64,000 bases of DNA from JAAYCI01 sp964550985. Its GTDB lineage: Bacteria > Bacillota > Clostridia > Oscillospirales > Ruminococcaceae. The stretch lies in the NCBI GenBank assembly GCA_964550985.1, contig CAZKBM010000005.1:1-64000 (forward strand), read 5' to 3'. The translations under genes and the position numbers were made by a program. Shown piece after piece: positions 42,533-50,625 of this stretch. Numbering within the stretch: position 1 is the first letter of the stretch; each line of letters starts with the position of its first letter. The notes beneath the pieces were generated by a model, which made no database searches, was not told the origin of the DNA, and saw only the letters and a list, made by a program, of their open reading frames with translations.

Positions 42533-43914
42533 ATGAAAAGCTGCCAAAGGGTTTATGCGCAACGGTGCCCCCAAAGCCGCCTGGTTTTGCGGGTTTCTTT
42601 GCTTTTGTTCATTTTTCTGACCCTTTTTCAGGCTTTTTCGCTTCACGCCCACGCCGCCTCTGAAAAGGTAGAGGATGTTCTGGCCCAGCTCAGCACCTTA
42701 CAGCGCGCCAGTATCGACCCCGACTGGGCCCCCGACATTCAGGCAAATGAGGCCTTGGTGGCCGGCCTTTTGGCCGATTTCAAGGCCCTTTCCCAAAAGG
42801 AAAAGGCCGAACTGAGCCCGGCTCAAAACGCTGATTTGCGCGCTTACTTTGAAGCCCTTTACAGTGTTCAGGGCAAAAACCCCAGCGAGGCAGCCCAGCT
42901 TTTTGGCACGGGAGGCGCCGCCAGTTCCTCTTCTCCGGGCGCAAATGCGGCCTCTTCTTCTTCCAAAGCGGCAAGTTCTTCTTCCAGGGGCGCAAATGCG
43001 TCCTCCTCCTCTTCCTCTAAAGCGGCCACCCCTTCTGCGGGCTCTGCCAGCGCCTCGCGCAGTTCCTCTTTGTACTCCCCGGCCAGCGAAGTGCTGGCCC
43101 CCGCCTCGTCCTCTTCGTCCTCCTCCGCCCCTTCCTCGGTGGCCGCCTCCGCCTCTTCGGGCAGTTCCTCAACCGCCTCTGTGGCCGGGCTGCCCGTGCA
43201 AAGCGCAGGCGGCTCGGCGGCGCCCACCGGCGGCACACCCGCGGCGGCTTTTCCACCGCAAATTCCAGCATCCACCGGGTTTTTCTCTTTTTTGGGCTCG
43301 GCCTCNNNNNNNNNNGCGGTTTTTTCCTTTTTATTTTAGGCGCTTTGCTGCTGATTCTTTTTGTGCGTTTTTTGGTGGCGGTGCATGTGGCAGGCCCCGC
43401 GCCCGGTACAAAACGGGCCGAAAGGCTGGCCCGCCGCAGGGCGGCGTCAATGGGAGAGGACGAGGCCTTTATCCAGCCCCTTTTGCCAAAGGGCGCCCCG
43501 CTTGACCCCCATTTTGACATGGGGGAACCACAGCTGACACGCGCAGAATTACGCGCGCGGCGCAAGGAAGAAAAACAACATAGGCATCAACAACAAAAGA
43601 GGGAAAAAGAAGCCCTGCGCAGCTTGGCCCCTGAGGAGTTATTCAGCCCCCCTGAGGCTGACCCAGAAGGGCAGGGATGGATAAGCGGTAAACCCGTAAA
43701 CCCCGCCGAAATGGACGCAATCGCCCAGCTTTTTGCTGGCGAGGGCAAGGGTGCTCCCGTGGCCGGCAAGGGGAAAAACGGGCCGGAGCCAGCCGCTGAG
43801 CCCGGAGTTGCAGGCGAAGGGCCCCCTGCGCGCAAAAGTGCCCGCACTGGCAAGCCCCGGCGTTTTCGTTTTTCCCAGGGGGACGCGCACGACATTGACG
43901 CTATAGATGATTGA
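42533..43914 (+). CDS. Ser-rich single-pass envelope protein interrupted by an assembly gap
   Basis: A signal peptide (about 15-42, ending A-H-A-A) is followed by a short helical region and a Ser/Ala-rich linker of about 140 residues. Ten N follow at 43306-43315. After the gap, another reading frame continues as a hydrophobic helix (F-F-L-F-I-L-G-A-L-L-L-I-L-F) and a charged, basic tail of about 180 residues ending at 43914. The two parts read as one type I membrane protein if the real gap is 2 mod 3 bases long. I do not recognise the family. The start ATG follows GGAGTGAGG, 33 bases after coaX. Confidence 0.7.
43306..43315. other. Assembly gap (ten N)
   Basis: The ten N fall inside a low-complexity coding stretch. 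The length is probably a placeholder, because it breaks the reading frame of an otherwise continuous gene. Confidence 0.97.
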
Positions 43915-43944
43915 TGGCTTTATCCAATGATAGGGCAAGCTTAC

Positions 43945-44090
43945 CGTATTTGAACAAATGCGGCATTGTTAAAGTTTCTCAAAAAGCTGCGCAGCAGGTT
44001 TTTGAGAAACTCTAATACAGAGTAGAAACTGTTATGCAGCGCCTGATTTTTTTCGTATTTATGCGCTACAGCTTATTCATTTGCTGTATG
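43945..44090 (-). repeat. Family A dispersed repeat, inverted orientation
   Basis: In complement it matches the copy at 46361-46525: TACAGCAAATGAATAAGCTG, a GCGCATAAAT block, CAGGCGCTGCATAACAG, TTCTACTCTGTATTAGAG and the AGAGTTTCTC ... GAGAAACT hairpin. A small palindrome (GTATTTGAACAAATGCGG) adjoins it. It lies between the Ser-rich protein gene and the GlmU-C-like gene. The 311-base gap holds this repeat and the promoter below. Confidence 0.85.
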
Positions 44091-44128
44091 AGGCACGCCC
44101 AGGGGGTTTTTCTTGGCATTTGTATTAT

Positions 44129-44157
44129 TTGCTTTTTCTTTTGTCTTTTCATATAAT
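44129..44157 (+). promoter_or_regulatory. Promoter of the GlmU-C-like gene
   Basis: TTGCTT (44129-44134) and TATAAT (44152-44157) are 17 bases apart, within a T-rich stretch. Confidence 0.65.
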
Positions 44158-44225
44158 ATAAAAGGCCATAAACCGTTTGCTTCTTTTTGCGCCACGGCGC
44201 CCCACTTCCGAAGGAGGGTTTCCCA

Positions 44226-44891
44226 TTGAGCTTTTATGAAACAGCCGCTTTGTATAGTCCGCAAAATACCATTGCGTCAGCCTATCTATTCCAGTACGCC
44301 TACCCCTGGCAGGCGCTGGCCGGTTTGGGCGAAGCCATTCTTGCCCTGGGCGGCAGCCTTTCCCTGGAGGATTTTGATAACCCCGCCCCCGATGTTTGGA
44401 TTGCGCAAGACGCCAAGGTGGCCCCCACGGCCTCTATCACCGGGCCCTGCATTATCGATAGCGGGGCCGAGATACGCCATGGGGCCTTTATCCGGGGCAA
44501 CGCCCTGGTGGGCAAGGGCGCCGTTGTGGGCAATTCCACAGAGTTAAAAAATGTGCTTCTGTTCGATGGCGTACAGGTGCCGCATTTTAATTACGTGGGA
44601 GATTCCATCTTGGGTTACAAAGCGCACCTGGGGGCAGGAGCCATTACCTCCAATGTAAAAAGTGATAAAAGCCTTGTGGTTATAAAAACGCCCGACGGCC
44701 CCCTTGCCACCCAGCGCAAAAAAGTTGGCGCCATGCTGGGGGATGAGGTAGAGGTGGGCTGTAACAGTGTGCTGAACCCCGGTGTGGTTTTGGGCAAAGG
44801 TTGCATGGTTTACCCCACAAGCTGTGTGCGCGGGGCAATACCCGCGGGCAGCATCGTAAAAAACACTGGTCAAGTAATTGCAAAATTATAG
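44226..44891 (+). CDS. Left-handed beta-helix protein similar to the C-terminal half of GlmU
   Basis: The 221-residue protein lacks the nucleotidyltransferase half of GlmU but contains hexapeptide repeats: V-A-P-T-A-S-I-T-G-P-C-I-I, G-A-E-I-R-H-G-A-F-I-R-G-N, G-K-G-A-V-V-G-N-S-T-E-L-K-N, and G-Y-K-A-H-L-G-A-G-A-I-T-S-N-V-K. The last part resembles the GlmU acetyltransferase active region. The TTG start follows AAGGAGG by eight bases. The next gene, glmM, makes glucosamine-1-phosphate, the substrate of GlmU acetyltransferases, so a role in UDP-GlcNAc supply is plausible. Enzyme activity is not proven. Confidence 0.8.
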   Translation: MSFYETAALYSPQNTIASAYLFQYAYPWQALAGLGEAILALGGSLSLEDFDNPAPDVWIAQDAKVAPTASITGPCIIDSGAEIRHGAFIRGNALVGKGAVVGNSTELKNVLLFDGVQVPHFNYVGDSILGYKAHLGAGAITSNVKSDKSLVVIKTPDGPLATQRKKVGAMLGDEVEVGCNSVLNPGVVLGKGCMVYPTSCVRGAIPAGSIVKNTGQVIAKL

Positions 44892-45002
44892 CGTATTATC
44901 TTTATAATATACAAATTTTCCTAATGGAATTTTCTTTTATTTCCTACAATTTCATACTAAATTTTGCCCTATAACATAAAGTAAGGTAAGGTGTTTACAG
45001 CT

Positions 45003-46352
45003 ATGGGAAGACTTTTTGGTACAGACGGAATACGCGGCCTTGCAAATGAGGACATAACAGCCGAACTTGCCATGAGCATTGGGCGCGCGGCGGCCGCCGT
45101 GCTTACCAAAGGGCGGCGCAGGCGGCCCATTGTATTAATTGGCAAGGATACCCGTATCTCCTCCGATATGCTGGAGAGCGCGCTTTCCGCGGGCCTTTGC
45201 TCGGTAGGGGCGGACGTTTACTGTGTGGGCGTGGTGCCCACCCCCGCAGTGGCCTATCTAGTGGGGCAATACAAGGCCGACGCCGGTATTATGATATCGG
45301 CCAGCCACAACCCCTACGCCTATAACGGCATAAAACTGTTTAGCGGCGATGGTTTTAAACTGCCGGACGATTTGGAGGACAGGATAGAATCCATCGTGCT
45401 GGATAAAGACCAGCAGCCCCCCCTTGCCAGCAACGATAACCTGGGGGCCCTCTCCTATAAACGGGAAGCCATTAAGGACTATATCGAACACCTGCACACC
45501 TCGCTGCCCACCAATTTGGAGGGGCTGCGCATCGCTGTGGACTGTGCCAATGGTTCGGCCGCCAAAACCGCCCCCCACCTGTTTAAAGAACTGGGGGCCG
45601 AAGTCACCTTTTTGGGCTGTGAGCCCGACGGCATAAACATCAACGAAAACTGCGGCTCCACCCATATGGAACGGCTACAGCAATTTGTGCGCGACGGCGA
45701 ATATGACGCAGGCGTAGCCTTTGATGGAGACGCCGACCGCTGCTTGTGTGTTGATGAAAAGGGAAACCTCGTAGATGGCGACTTTATCATGGCCATCTGC
45801 GCCTTGGATATGAAGCAACGTGGCAAATTGCGCGGCAACACCGTGGTGGGCACCATAATGGCCAATATGGGCTTCAACAAATTCTGCGAGGCCAATGACA
45901 TCCGCTTTGTCGCCACAAAAGTGGGCGACCGCTACGTGCTGGAGGAGATGGAGCTCGAGGGCTACCGCTTTGGGGGCGAGCAGAGCGGCCATGTCATCTT
46001 CCGCGATTTTTCCACCACCGGCGACGGCCAGCTTACAGCCATTCAGCTTCTATGCCATATGCGCAGCAGCGGCAAAAAGCTTTCAGAACTTGCCAAGGTT
46101 ATGAAACGCTATCCCCAGGTGCTCGCCAATATCCGCGTTTCTAACGAGGGGAAACTCGCCTTCTACAACAATGAGGCGGTAAAAGAGATGATTCAAAAGC
46201 ACAAAGAGGCTTTGGGGGAAGACGGGCGCGTGGTGGTGCGTGTTTCGGGCACCGAGCCGCTTATCCGGGTTATGGTGGAGGGCAGCAACCACAAAGCCAT
46301 ACAAAAAGCCGCCGATGAAATTGCAGACCTTGTAAAAAAAGAATTGGTTTAA
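45003..46352 (+). CDS. glmM: Phosphoglucosamine mutase
   Basis: GlmM converts glucosamine-6-phosphate to glucosamine-1-phosphate for peptidoglycan synthesis. The 449-residue protein starts G-R-L-F-G-T-D-G-I-R-G. It has the phosphoserine loop I-S-A-S-H-N-P-Y (Ser101), the metal loop D-G-D-A-D-R (about 241-246), the sugar loop G-G-E-Q-S-G-H and the final phosphate loop R-V-S-G-T-E-P-L-I-R. ATG 45003 is used, as the GTG four codons earlier sits too close to the AAGGTAAGG site. A family A repeat and a terminator follow. Confidence 0.97.
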   Translation: MGRLFGTDGIRGLANEDITAELAMSIGRAAAAVLTKGRRRRPIVLIGKDTRISSDMLESALSAGLCSVGADVYCVGVVPTPAVAYLVGQYKADAGIMISASHNPYAYNGIKLFSGDGFKLPDDLEDRIESIVLDKDQQPPLASNDNLGALSYKREAIKDYIEHLHTSLPTNLEGLRIAVDCANGSAAKTAPHLFKELGAEVTFLGCEPDGININENCGSTHMERLQQFVRDGEYDAGVAFDGDADRCLCVDEKGNLVDGDFIMAICALDMKQRGKLRGNTVVGTIMANMGFNKFCEANDIRFVATKVGDRYVLEEMELEGYRFGGEQSGHVIFRDFSTTGDGQLTAIQLLCHMRSSGKKLSELAKVMKRYPQVLANIRVSNEGKLAFYNNEAVKEMIQKHKEALGEDGRVVVRVSGTEPLIRVMVEGSNHKAIQKAADEIADLVKKELV

Positions 46353-46360
46353 AATACATT

Positions 46361-46525
46361 TACAGCAAATGAACAAACTGTAGCGCATAAATGTAAGAAA
46401 AATCAGGCGCTGCATAACAGTTTCTACTCTGTATAAGAGTTTCTGACAAAAACCTGCTGCACAGCTTTTTGAGAAACTCTAATAGCATAAGCTTGCTGCG
46501 CAACCTTTTGAGAAACTGTAATACT
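46361..46525 (+). repeat. Family A dispersed repeat, most complete copy
   Basis: From left to right: TACAGCAAATGAACAAACTG, GCGCATAAAT, AATCAGGCGCTGCATAACAG, TTTCTACTCTGTAT, a hairpin AGAGTTTCT ... AGAAACTCT enclosing CCTGCTGCACAGC, then AGCTTGCTGCGCAACC and a final AGAAACTGTAATA. It lies between convergent genes glmM and the lipoprotein. No reading frame is present. Confidence 0.88.
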
Positions 46526-46573
46526 ATTTAGTTCTATAATAAGAAACCGCCTAAAAACAATGCAATCTACAGA

Positions 46574-46615
46574 AAGCCCCCTACGCCTTATCTTTCGCGG
46601 CGCAGGGGGTTTTTA
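46574..46615 (+). terminator. Intrinsic terminator after glmM
   Basis: GCCCCCTACGCC and GGCGCAGGGGG form a stem followed by TTTTTAT. Together with the repeat before it, this accounts for the 385-base gap between glmM and the lipoprotein gene. Confidence 0.82.
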
Positions 46616-46737
46616 TAGCAAAGTTTTTTAACAAGTGGCGGAGGCTACAACAACTGTAAACTATTTTATTTTCTGATTTATTCCCTATTTATTCCCCAAT
46701 ATTTACCCGGCAATGGCTGCCCATTATTTTACCAGAA

Positions 46738-47631
46738 TTATGCCGCACCCGCCGTGTTGCTGGCGCCTGTTGCCATGCTGGCGGCGGAAGCCGGGGCCGC
46801 CGTACCGGCTGTAGCAGCAGCCGAAGTGGCTGCCTGCCCGGTGATGGTAATGTTGCCCTCCAGCACCTGCCCAGGCACCAAAATATACATGTTTTTGCCG
46901 CCCGTATCGCCTGCGCCGCCCGTTCCCATACTGGCGCCCTGCCGCGCAAACTCATCGCCCGCCCGTGTCATGCCCAAAGGGGCCCCGTTATAGGTAAGCA
47001 GGTTGGGCCCATCCATAGTAAAGGCCAAACTGGTGGTTCCCGCACCCAAAAAGTCCTCACTATCACAATACAATACGTCTAAACTAAGGCTGTTTCCACT
47101 TAATGTATAGGTTCCTGTCATCACCGCCAGCCTGCCGTCCCCCAGGTTAAAGTGCAGTACAAAGCCGCCTTTATCTGAAAGCATGAGATACGGGGCCCGT
47201 TCGTCTGGATAGCGCGCCGGGTCGTAGGCGGTAAAGCTGCCGCTTAGGTTTACGCTGGCGGGTGCAGCCGCCGAGGAAGCCGCGGGCGCTACGCCCGATG
47301 TGGCGGCCGCCGAGGAAGCCCCGGTAGAGGCAGCCGTAGGGGTGGCGGACGCCCCTGTGCCAGAGGCCGCCGCTGTAGAGGCTGCGGCGGCAAGGGAGGA
47401 GGACAACACTTCGTTCGCCGCCTTATTTTCAGAAGCCACCTGCGCCGCAGCAATTTCCTCTGCCGTCATAGAGGCCGAGGCAGCGCTGCTGCCGGCAGAG
47501 GCGGAAACCGCAGCACTGCCCGAGGCTGAAACACTGGCAGACGCGGAGGCCGAATCGTCTTTTTTGCCACAGGCCGAAAATACCATGGCCACACAGAGGC
47601 ATGTCGTCAATAATAAAATTCTTTTTTTCAT
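46738..47631 (-). CDS. Ala/Ser-rich lipoprotein of unknown function
   Basis: The 297-residue protein has a signal peptide with lipobox V-F-S-A-C. A linker of about 110 residues, made mostly of Ala, Ser and Thr, follows. The C-terminal domain (about 130-250) is rich in beta-type sequence (F-T-A-Y-D-P-A-R-Y-P; G-G-F-V-L-H-F-N-L-G-D-G; G-T-Y-T-L-S-G-N-S-L-S-L). It resembles small lipocalin-like or protease-inhibitor-like folds, but I cannot name a family. A second Ala/Ser stretch ends the chain. It follows a small cytoplasmic protein gene by 25 bases and may be co-transcribed. Confidence 0.72.
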   Translation of the reverse strand: MKKRILLLTTCLCVAMVFSACGKKDDSASASASVSASGSAAVSASAGSSAASASMTAEEIAAAQVASENKAANEVLSSSLAAAASTAAASGTGASATPTAASTGASSAAATSGVAPAASSAAAPASVNLSGSFTAYDPARYPDERAPYLMLSDKGGFVLHFNLGDGRLAVMTGTYTLSGNSLSLDVLYCDSEDFLGAGTTSLAFTMDGPNLLTYNGAPLGMTRAGDEFARQGASMGTGGAGDTGGKNMYILVPGQVLEGNITITGQAATSAAATAGTAAPASAASMATGASNTAGAA

Positions 47632-47656
47632 ATTTTCACCCTGCTTTTTAATTTTA

Positions 47657-48043
47657 TTATTTATTCCTTTTAAATAGGCCCAAAATACCGCTGGGACCCT
47701 TTTGCATACGCTTTATATCCGCCACGGGCTTCCAGGCTTTATTCTGCCCGTCAAAAAACAAATTTCCCTCTTGCATCTCGCTTAGCCGGGTGGGGGCCTC
47801 CTCTTTTCCCGTGTAGGGGCAGCTGTCATAGTCCCACAAAATGGCGCCTTCGGGCCCTTCTTTTGCCGCCCACATCGAAAAAACCAGCCCCGCCGCTTCG
47901 CCATAGCAATAGCGTTCAAACAAAAATTTTCCGTTTTGGCACACCGTTAAACAGTCACGAAAGCGCCCGTGGCCCTCCCGCTCAAAGCGGCGGGCCGCCA
48001 GCCCTTTCTGTTTTAATTCCAAAATAATTGGGAAAAATTCCAT
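47657..48043 (-). CDS. Hypothetical protein with conserved Trp/Tyr-rich sequence
   Basis: The 128-residue protein has no signal peptide or membrane helix. It shows F-R-D-C-L-T-V-C-Q-N-G-K-F-L-F, L-W-D-Y-D-S-C-P-Y-T-G and L-F-F-D-G-Q-N-K-A-W-K-P-V. I do not recognise a family. ATG 48043 is chosen because GGGAG stands five bases upstream; a reading from 48064 is also open. It lies 25 bases ahead of the lipoprotein gene on the same strand. A MITE-like element lies about 210 bases upstream. Confidence 0.6.
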   Translation of the reverse strand: MEFFPIILELKQKGLAARRFEREGHGRFRDCLTVCQNGKFLFERYCYGEAAGLVFSMWAAKEGPEGAILWDYDSCPYTGKEEAPTRLSEMQEGNLFFDGQNKAWKPVADIKRMQKGPSGILGLFKRNK

Positions 48044-48253
48044 CCTGTCTCCCACCCAACCCATTTTACCCCTATTTTTATTGTGTTTTCAGGGTTTTTC
48101 TTATTTAACGGCTATTTATTCTGTATCTGACCTTTGTGCAAGTTACTTTAGTATATCACATCTATAGGGCAAATACTACTTTACCTTTCCCGGTAGCACG
48201 CAAAAAGAAACGCAAAACAACCGCCGCATAAGCCTTGAAGCTTTCGCGGGGAT

Positions 48254-48447
48254 TATAGCCAAGCAAGCCAAAAAGTGCTCCCTGCTAGCGGTCTGGTTTC
48301 CCCACTGCTGCGCCAGGCTCGGCAGGCTTAGCTGCGGCTCGCTCTTGTCAGTTTAGGCCCACCAAGGGTTGCTTATTCCTTCGCCTGGCTCTGAGAAAAC
48401 CATCCTCGCTATCTTTTGAATTACTTTTTGGCTTGGTTGGCTTTATA
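48254..48447. mobile_element. MITE-like element, family C, copy 1
   Basis: The 194-bp non-coding element is bounded by imperfect inverted repeats of about 25 bases, TATAGCCAAGCAAGCCAAAA at the left and the complement of TATAAAGCCAACCAAGCC at the right. A 40-base block starting at the left repeat and containing GTGCTCCCTGCTAGCGG is shared with the copy at 63481-63642 in opposite orientation. The right end overlaps the stop codon of the acetyltransferase gene. This element and an AT-rich 180-base stretch without visible features fill 48044-48442. Confidence 0.85.
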
Positions 48448-48946
48448 AGGGCTTTTCAAATACATAGTCATCCATCACAAAGCCGCCGCCAATATCCACC
48501 ACCTGTTGCCGCACCAAAGTCATCCCCGCCTTTTCATAGGCGGCTTTGGCTCGCTCGTTGCCTTTATTCACCGTAAGCCACAGGGTGTGGCAGCCAAGCT
48601 CTTTTGCCAAATTTTCGGTGTAGGCCAGCATGGCCTGCCCTGCGCCGGTGCCCCGGCAGTGTTTGGCCAGGTAGCATTTGCTAAGCAATAACCTTCCCTC
48701 TTTGGCCTGCAGGCCCAGGTAGCCAATTGCCTCGTTGTCTTGCTTCACCCAAAAATAGCGGTAGCCTTCCTGCCGGGTTTGCCACTCCATCGCTTCGGCC
48801 GATTGAAACTTCTCTACCATATACTCAATTTGCTGTTTGCTCAAAAGTTGGGCATAGCATTCGTGCCAAATGGCACTGGCAAGTTCCGCCAGATCCTCCA
48901 TCTCACTAATATCCGTTACTTCGGTTATTTCTATGGAAAAATTCAT
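48443..48946 (-). CDS. GNAT family N-acetyltransferase
   Basis: The 167-residue protein has the GNAT pattern: Y-F-W-V-K-Q-D-N-E-A-I-G-Y-L-G-L, L-S-K-C-Y-L and the acetyl-CoA loop H-C-R-G-T-G-A-G-Q-A-M-L, then L-W-L-T-V-N-K-G-N-E-R-A-K-A-A-Y-E-K-A-G-M. The last part is typical of the family. ATG 48946 is used, with a weak GGGAA site; GTG 48958 is an alternative. The last leucine codon and the TAA stop lie inside the terminal repeat of the family C element, so the insertion probably reset the C-terminus. The substrate is unknown. Confidence 0.9.
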   Translation of the reverse strand: MNFSIEITEVTDISEMEDLAELASAIWHECYAQLLSKQQIEYMVEKFQSAEAMEWQTRQEGYRYFWVKQDNEAIGYLGLQAKEGRLLLSKCYLAKHCRGTGAGQAMLAYTENLAKELGCHTLWLTVNKGNERAKAAYEKAGMTLVRQQVVDIGGGFVMDDYVFEKPL

Positions 48947-48983
48947 AATATTTCCCACTTACTCTTCCTATATTTTCCAGTCT

Positions 48984-49463
48984 TTACCTCTTCGCTTTTC
49001 CGCTAATGGTCTCAATATCCACCCGCACCACCTGGGTAACCGAAAAAGATTTTTGAATGTCGCCGGGGGCCTTATCCCTATCCCCGGGCAGATATTTTTC
49101 GCACAGGGCCAGCAGGGCGTTGGTCTTTTCCTCTTTCTCTTCCACCATGCTGGCCTTTCCCTCTATCACCACGCTCTCGTACAGGGTGGTAAAATCTTTT
49201 TGGTACACGGGGTGGTTTTCACCCACCACCACAAAGCACACCCGGTTTTCCCCAAAAATATTTTCCAGCTTGCGCCCCTGCTTGGCGCAGTGGAAGTACA
49301 GCCGATTTTCCTGTAATACGTACGAGAGGGGCACCGCATAGGGTTCCCCCTCTGCGCCGGTGGTGGCGAGCACCCCAACACTGCCGTTTTGGGCAATTTT
49401 ACGCGCCTCAGCTTCGGTGGTCTGCCGGTCTTTTCTGCGCATTTTCCACTCTTTTTCCGCCAT
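48984..49463 (-). CDS. Pyridoxamine 5'-phosphate oxidase-like flavin-binding protein
   Basis: The 159-residue protein fits the split-barrel PNPOx-like family found near nitroimidazole-resistance (NimA-like) proteins. It shows G-V-L-A-T-T-G-A-E-G-E-P-Y-A-V-P-L-S-Y, L-Y-F-H-C-A-K-x-G-x-K and V-C-F-V-V-V-G-E. Relatives bind FMN or F420 and act as reductases; the substrate cannot be told. The start ATG 49463 follows AAGGA. It lies 37 bases ahead of the acetyltransferase gene on the same strand, so a shared transcript is likely. Confidence 0.88.
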   Translation of the reverse strand: MAEKEWKMRRKDRQTTEAEARKIAQNGSVGVLATTGAEGEPYAVPLSYVLQENRLYFHCAKQGRKLENIFGENRVCFVVVGENHPVYQKDFTTLYESVVIEGKASMVEEKEEKTNALLALCEKYLPGDRDKAPGDIQKSFSVTQVVRVDIETISGKAKR

Positions 49464-49595
49464 TATTATTTCCTTTATCATTGTTTTATTTTATGATTTA
49501 TTTTGTATTTATGATTGTTTTATAACTAGATTTACAGCGCTACATAATTTTTATATAAAATGATTTATCAATACTTTTATGGCATATTTGCCAAC

Positions 49596-50231
49596 TTAGC
49601 CCTGCCGGGGTATGCCTCTGGCCTTTTGGATAGGCCGGGCGATGAATTGCGCCGTAAGCCCCGCTACAATTGCCTCGGGTATGCCGCTAAACAGCACGGT
49701 GGTTCCCAAAATCAAAATCATAGCCTGGCCCAAAAGGCCAGCATAGGCCTCGCCAAAAAACAGCCAGATGCCCCCCATAACCCCAACGGTATTAACCAGG
49801 CTTGCCAAAACCCCGGTAAGGCCGTAGCGCAGCCAATCTTTGGCCCCTTTTTTGGTAAAAAGCTGGTACAAAAGCCCTGCCACCGTGCCCACCAGCACCC
49901 TTGGCACCACGCTGATGAGCACACTGCCAAAATTGCCCGAATATTCCCCAAAACTGTGTGCCGGGCTAAAAATAAACGCTAACGCAGCGCTTTGTGCCGG
50001 GGGCATAAAAGTCCAAATAATCAGGCTGAATATCCCGGTACAAAAACCCATGAGTGAACCCGCCGCGGTGCCCAGCAATATGGCCGTTAAAATTACCGGC
50101 AGGTGCGCCAAGGTGGCCACAATGGGGCCCAGCGCGGGTAACGAGCCCAGCGGTGTAAAACAGAATATGGCCTCAATGGCCAGCAGTATGGCAAATTGTA
50201 CCAAAAACCTGGTTTTTATATTTCCCTGCAT
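49596..50231 (-). CDS. ECF transporter S component, possibly PanT-like
   Basis: The 211-residue integral membrane protein has about six helices. The early F-T-P-L-G-S-L-P-A-L-G and A-H-L-P-V-I-L-T-A-I-L-L-G-T-A-A-G-S-L-M-G segments resemble S components of the pantothenate (PanT) type. It would deliver a vitamin to a shared EcfAAT module, which is not in the window. The ATG follows GGGAGGG. A leader of about 300 nt with paired segments lies upstream (50390-50526). The assignment to pantothenate rests on motif memory only. Confidence 0.75.
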   Translation of the reverse strand: MQGNIKTRFLVQFAILLAIEAIFCFTPLGSLPALGPIVATLAHLPVILTAILLGTAAGSLMGFCTGIFSLIIWTFMPPAQSAALAFIFSPAHSFGEYSGNFGSVLISVVPRVLVGTVAGLLYQLFTKKGAKDWLRYGLTGVLASLVNTVGVMGGIWLFFGEAYAGLLGQAMILILGTTVLFSGIPEAIVAGLTAQFIARPIQKARGIPRQG

Positions 50232-50389
50232 TATGCCCTCCCTGTGGCGCGCCGCAACAAAACGGGCGCCCTGTGTGCCCTGCCCGCCTTTTGCATTTGG
50301 CCCTTGGCACCAGTGGGCGGGTATCATTACACATAATAGTATAGCTGCCACGCTTTGTAAAGAACTTTGGTAAAAAGATACAGCGCAAC

Positions 50390-50526
50390 AGAAAAGCGGT
50401 ACCTGTTGCAGCAGGCACCGCTTTTCTGAAGAGGAAGGGAAAAAGAGGAACACGGATTACCCGGCACAAGGTAACCGGTTCCAGGGGAAATAAACTATTT
50501 CAGGGAGGCTTATCTCTGTTTCCCTG
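50390..50526 (-). promoter_or_regulatory. Structured leader region ahead of the ECF S component gene
   Basis: Three inverted repeats lie on the transcript side: CAGGGA/TCCCTG (50501-50526), GGAAC-CGGTTACC with GGGTAATCCG-GTTCC (50447-50482), and a long hairpin AGAAAAGCGGT/ACCGCTTTTCT with inner CCTG/CAGG (50390-50427). The last one resembles a terminator, but the T run is nine bases away. I could not match TPP, FMN, THF, cobalamin or preQ1 riboswitch cores. It explains most of the gap 50232-50625. Confidence 0.4.
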
Positions 50527-50625
50527 AGGTTATTCTAGCATAGAAACAGTACATTTTTTGTAGAATTGCGCCGTGCTAGTGTGGCATTTTATAAAAAAAG
50601 AGAAAACCGCCCTGCCACAAAATTT

